Shown one piece after another: positions 63,447 through 64,000 of a DNA stretch of 64,000 bases; the first letter of the stretch is position 1; each line of letters starts with the position of its first letter. The notes beneath the pieces are model-generated. The model was given only the letters and a program-made list of their open reading frames with translations, searched no databases and had not been told where the DNA came from. The position numbers and the translations under genes are program-made. The DNA comes from Christensenella timonensis (lineage in GTDB: Bacteria > Bacillota > Clostridia > Christensenellales > Christensenellaceae): the NCBI RefSeq assembly GCF_900087015.1, contig NZ_FLKP01000001.1, positions 248,001 through 312,000 on the forward strand. Direction: 5' to 3'.

Positions 63447-64000
63447 TTACAGCTTCCTTGGTGCGAGGCCGATCTTCTTCTGCACTTTGAAAAGCGTTTT
63501 GCGCGCCGCCTGCGACGCCTTTTCCGCATTCCGCATCATGATCTGCTCCAAATATGCCTTGTCCCCGCGCACCTGCTTATAGCGCTCCTGCAGCGGCTTA
63601 AGCTCCGCGATCACCGCGTCGGCCACACGCTGCTTTAACACCCCATAGCCTTGCCCCGCAAATTCCGCTTCCGCCTGCGCGATCGTTTTCTCCGTGATCG
63701 CCGAATAGATAGAAAGCAGGTTGGATACACCCGGTTTTTCATCCGCAAAGCGGATCTCTCCATCGCTGTCCGTCACCGCCCGCTTGAATTTGCGCGTGAT
63801 CACCTCCGGCGGATCGAGGAGCGCGATGGACGCGTTGTCGTTCCCGTCCGATTTCGACATTTTTTTCTCCGGCTCCTGCAGGCTCATGATCTTGGCGCCC
63901 GCTTTGGGGATATATGGCTCGGGAACGGTAAACACATCGCCGTAAAGATTGTTAAGCCGTATCGCCAAATCACGGGTCAGCTCCAAATGTTGCTTCTGGT
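63447..64000 (-). CDS. trpS: Tryptophanyl-tRNA synthetase, C-terminal part
   Basis: The - strand frame is open to the window edge (HLELTRDLAIRLNNLYG...). It holds the KMSKS loop (EKKMSKSDGND) and the TrpRS C-terminus (VRGDKAYLEQIMMRNAEKASQAARKTLFKVQKKIGL). The N-terminus and any T-box or TRAP control lie outside the window. Confidence 0.93.
   Translation of the reverse strand, partial: QKQHLELTRDLAIRLNNLYGDVFTVPEPYIPKAGAKIMSLQEPEKKMSKSDGNDNASIALLDPPEVITRKFKRAVTDSDGEIRFADEKPGVSNLLSIYSAITEKTIAQAEAEFAGQGYGVLKQRVADAVIAELKPLQERYKQVRGDKAYLEQIMMRNAEKASQAARKTLFKVQKKIGLAPRKL

Overview
The window joins two kinds of DNA. Bases 1 to about 29,040 are the right-hand part of a large integrative and conjugative element (ICE) of the Tn1549/Tn5397-like group common in gut Firmicutes; its left end lies outside the window. 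Bases about 29,041 to 31,850 are the remains of a second, smaller mobile element into which the ICE inserted. From about 31,900 to the end is ordinary chromosome of a Clostridia-type, moderately GC-rich Gram-positive bacterium: hprK-murB-PHP-rapZ-whiA-HPr gene order, TRAP (mtrB), NfnAB and an FHA-RodA-PbpA cluster. The order is compatible with Christensenellales, but the genus cannot be fixed from these data. No rRNA, tRNA or CRISPR array was seen.

ICE layout. A replication-initiator-like gene (490-1434) holds seven 15-bp iteron-like repeats followed by an AT-rich stretch, a candidate origin. A long + strand transfer operon follows: PcfB, a VirD4-type coupling protein split at its Walker A by a complete group II intron (2422-4924), Maff2, VirB6-like, MT-A70 methylase, PrgI, VirB4, a second DNA methylase, an NlpC/P60 hydrolase, a PP-loop protein, DUF4315, DUF4366, topoisomerase III and a Cys-rich VLP protein. 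Next come a very large antirestriction fusion (ArdA-like, ArdC-like, YodL) and a transfer-assisting protein. On the - strand are relaxase and MobC, with a candidate oriT at 23379-23486. A diverged inverted copy of the oriT core precedes the antirestriction gene. The cargo is a leader-peptide/attenuator-controlled pair: a Cys-rich KTR protein and a Cfr/RlmN-family radical SAM methyltransferase. The right end carries a sigma-like factor, a small HTH protein, a possible structured RNA, TnpW and a large serine recombinase.

Resident element. The ICE cut another serine recombinase gene after about 59 codons. What remains is that N-terminus, a 72-aa partner ORF, a hairpin-rich oriT-like segment, a 118-aa unknown protein, an XRE regulator and an AT-rich SIR2/DUF4917-like gene that may be an antiphage effector. 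Loss of its recombinase should have immobilised this island.

Chromosome. A MATE efflux gene and its TetR regulator have a perfect palindromic operator at the promoter. Then follow NfnAB (electron-bifurcating transhydrogenase), an iron alcohol dehydrogenase, a membrane-anchored beta-propeller protein, a CNNM/CorC transporter, YhhN, a TrkA-C membrane protein, a deoxyinosine glycosylase, an AraL/AraM-like pair, pfkA, mtrB and dnaE. A divergent operon holds a Cof-type HAD phosphatase, hprK, murB, a PHP enzyme, rapZ, whiA and an HPr-like protein that lacks the phosphorylatable His but keeps Ser46, so it probably acts as a Crh-like regulator with HprK. The window closes with uvrC, pbpA, rodA/ftsW, an FHA protein, a membrane protein, a J-domain protein, a DUF5685 protein and the 3' part of trpS.
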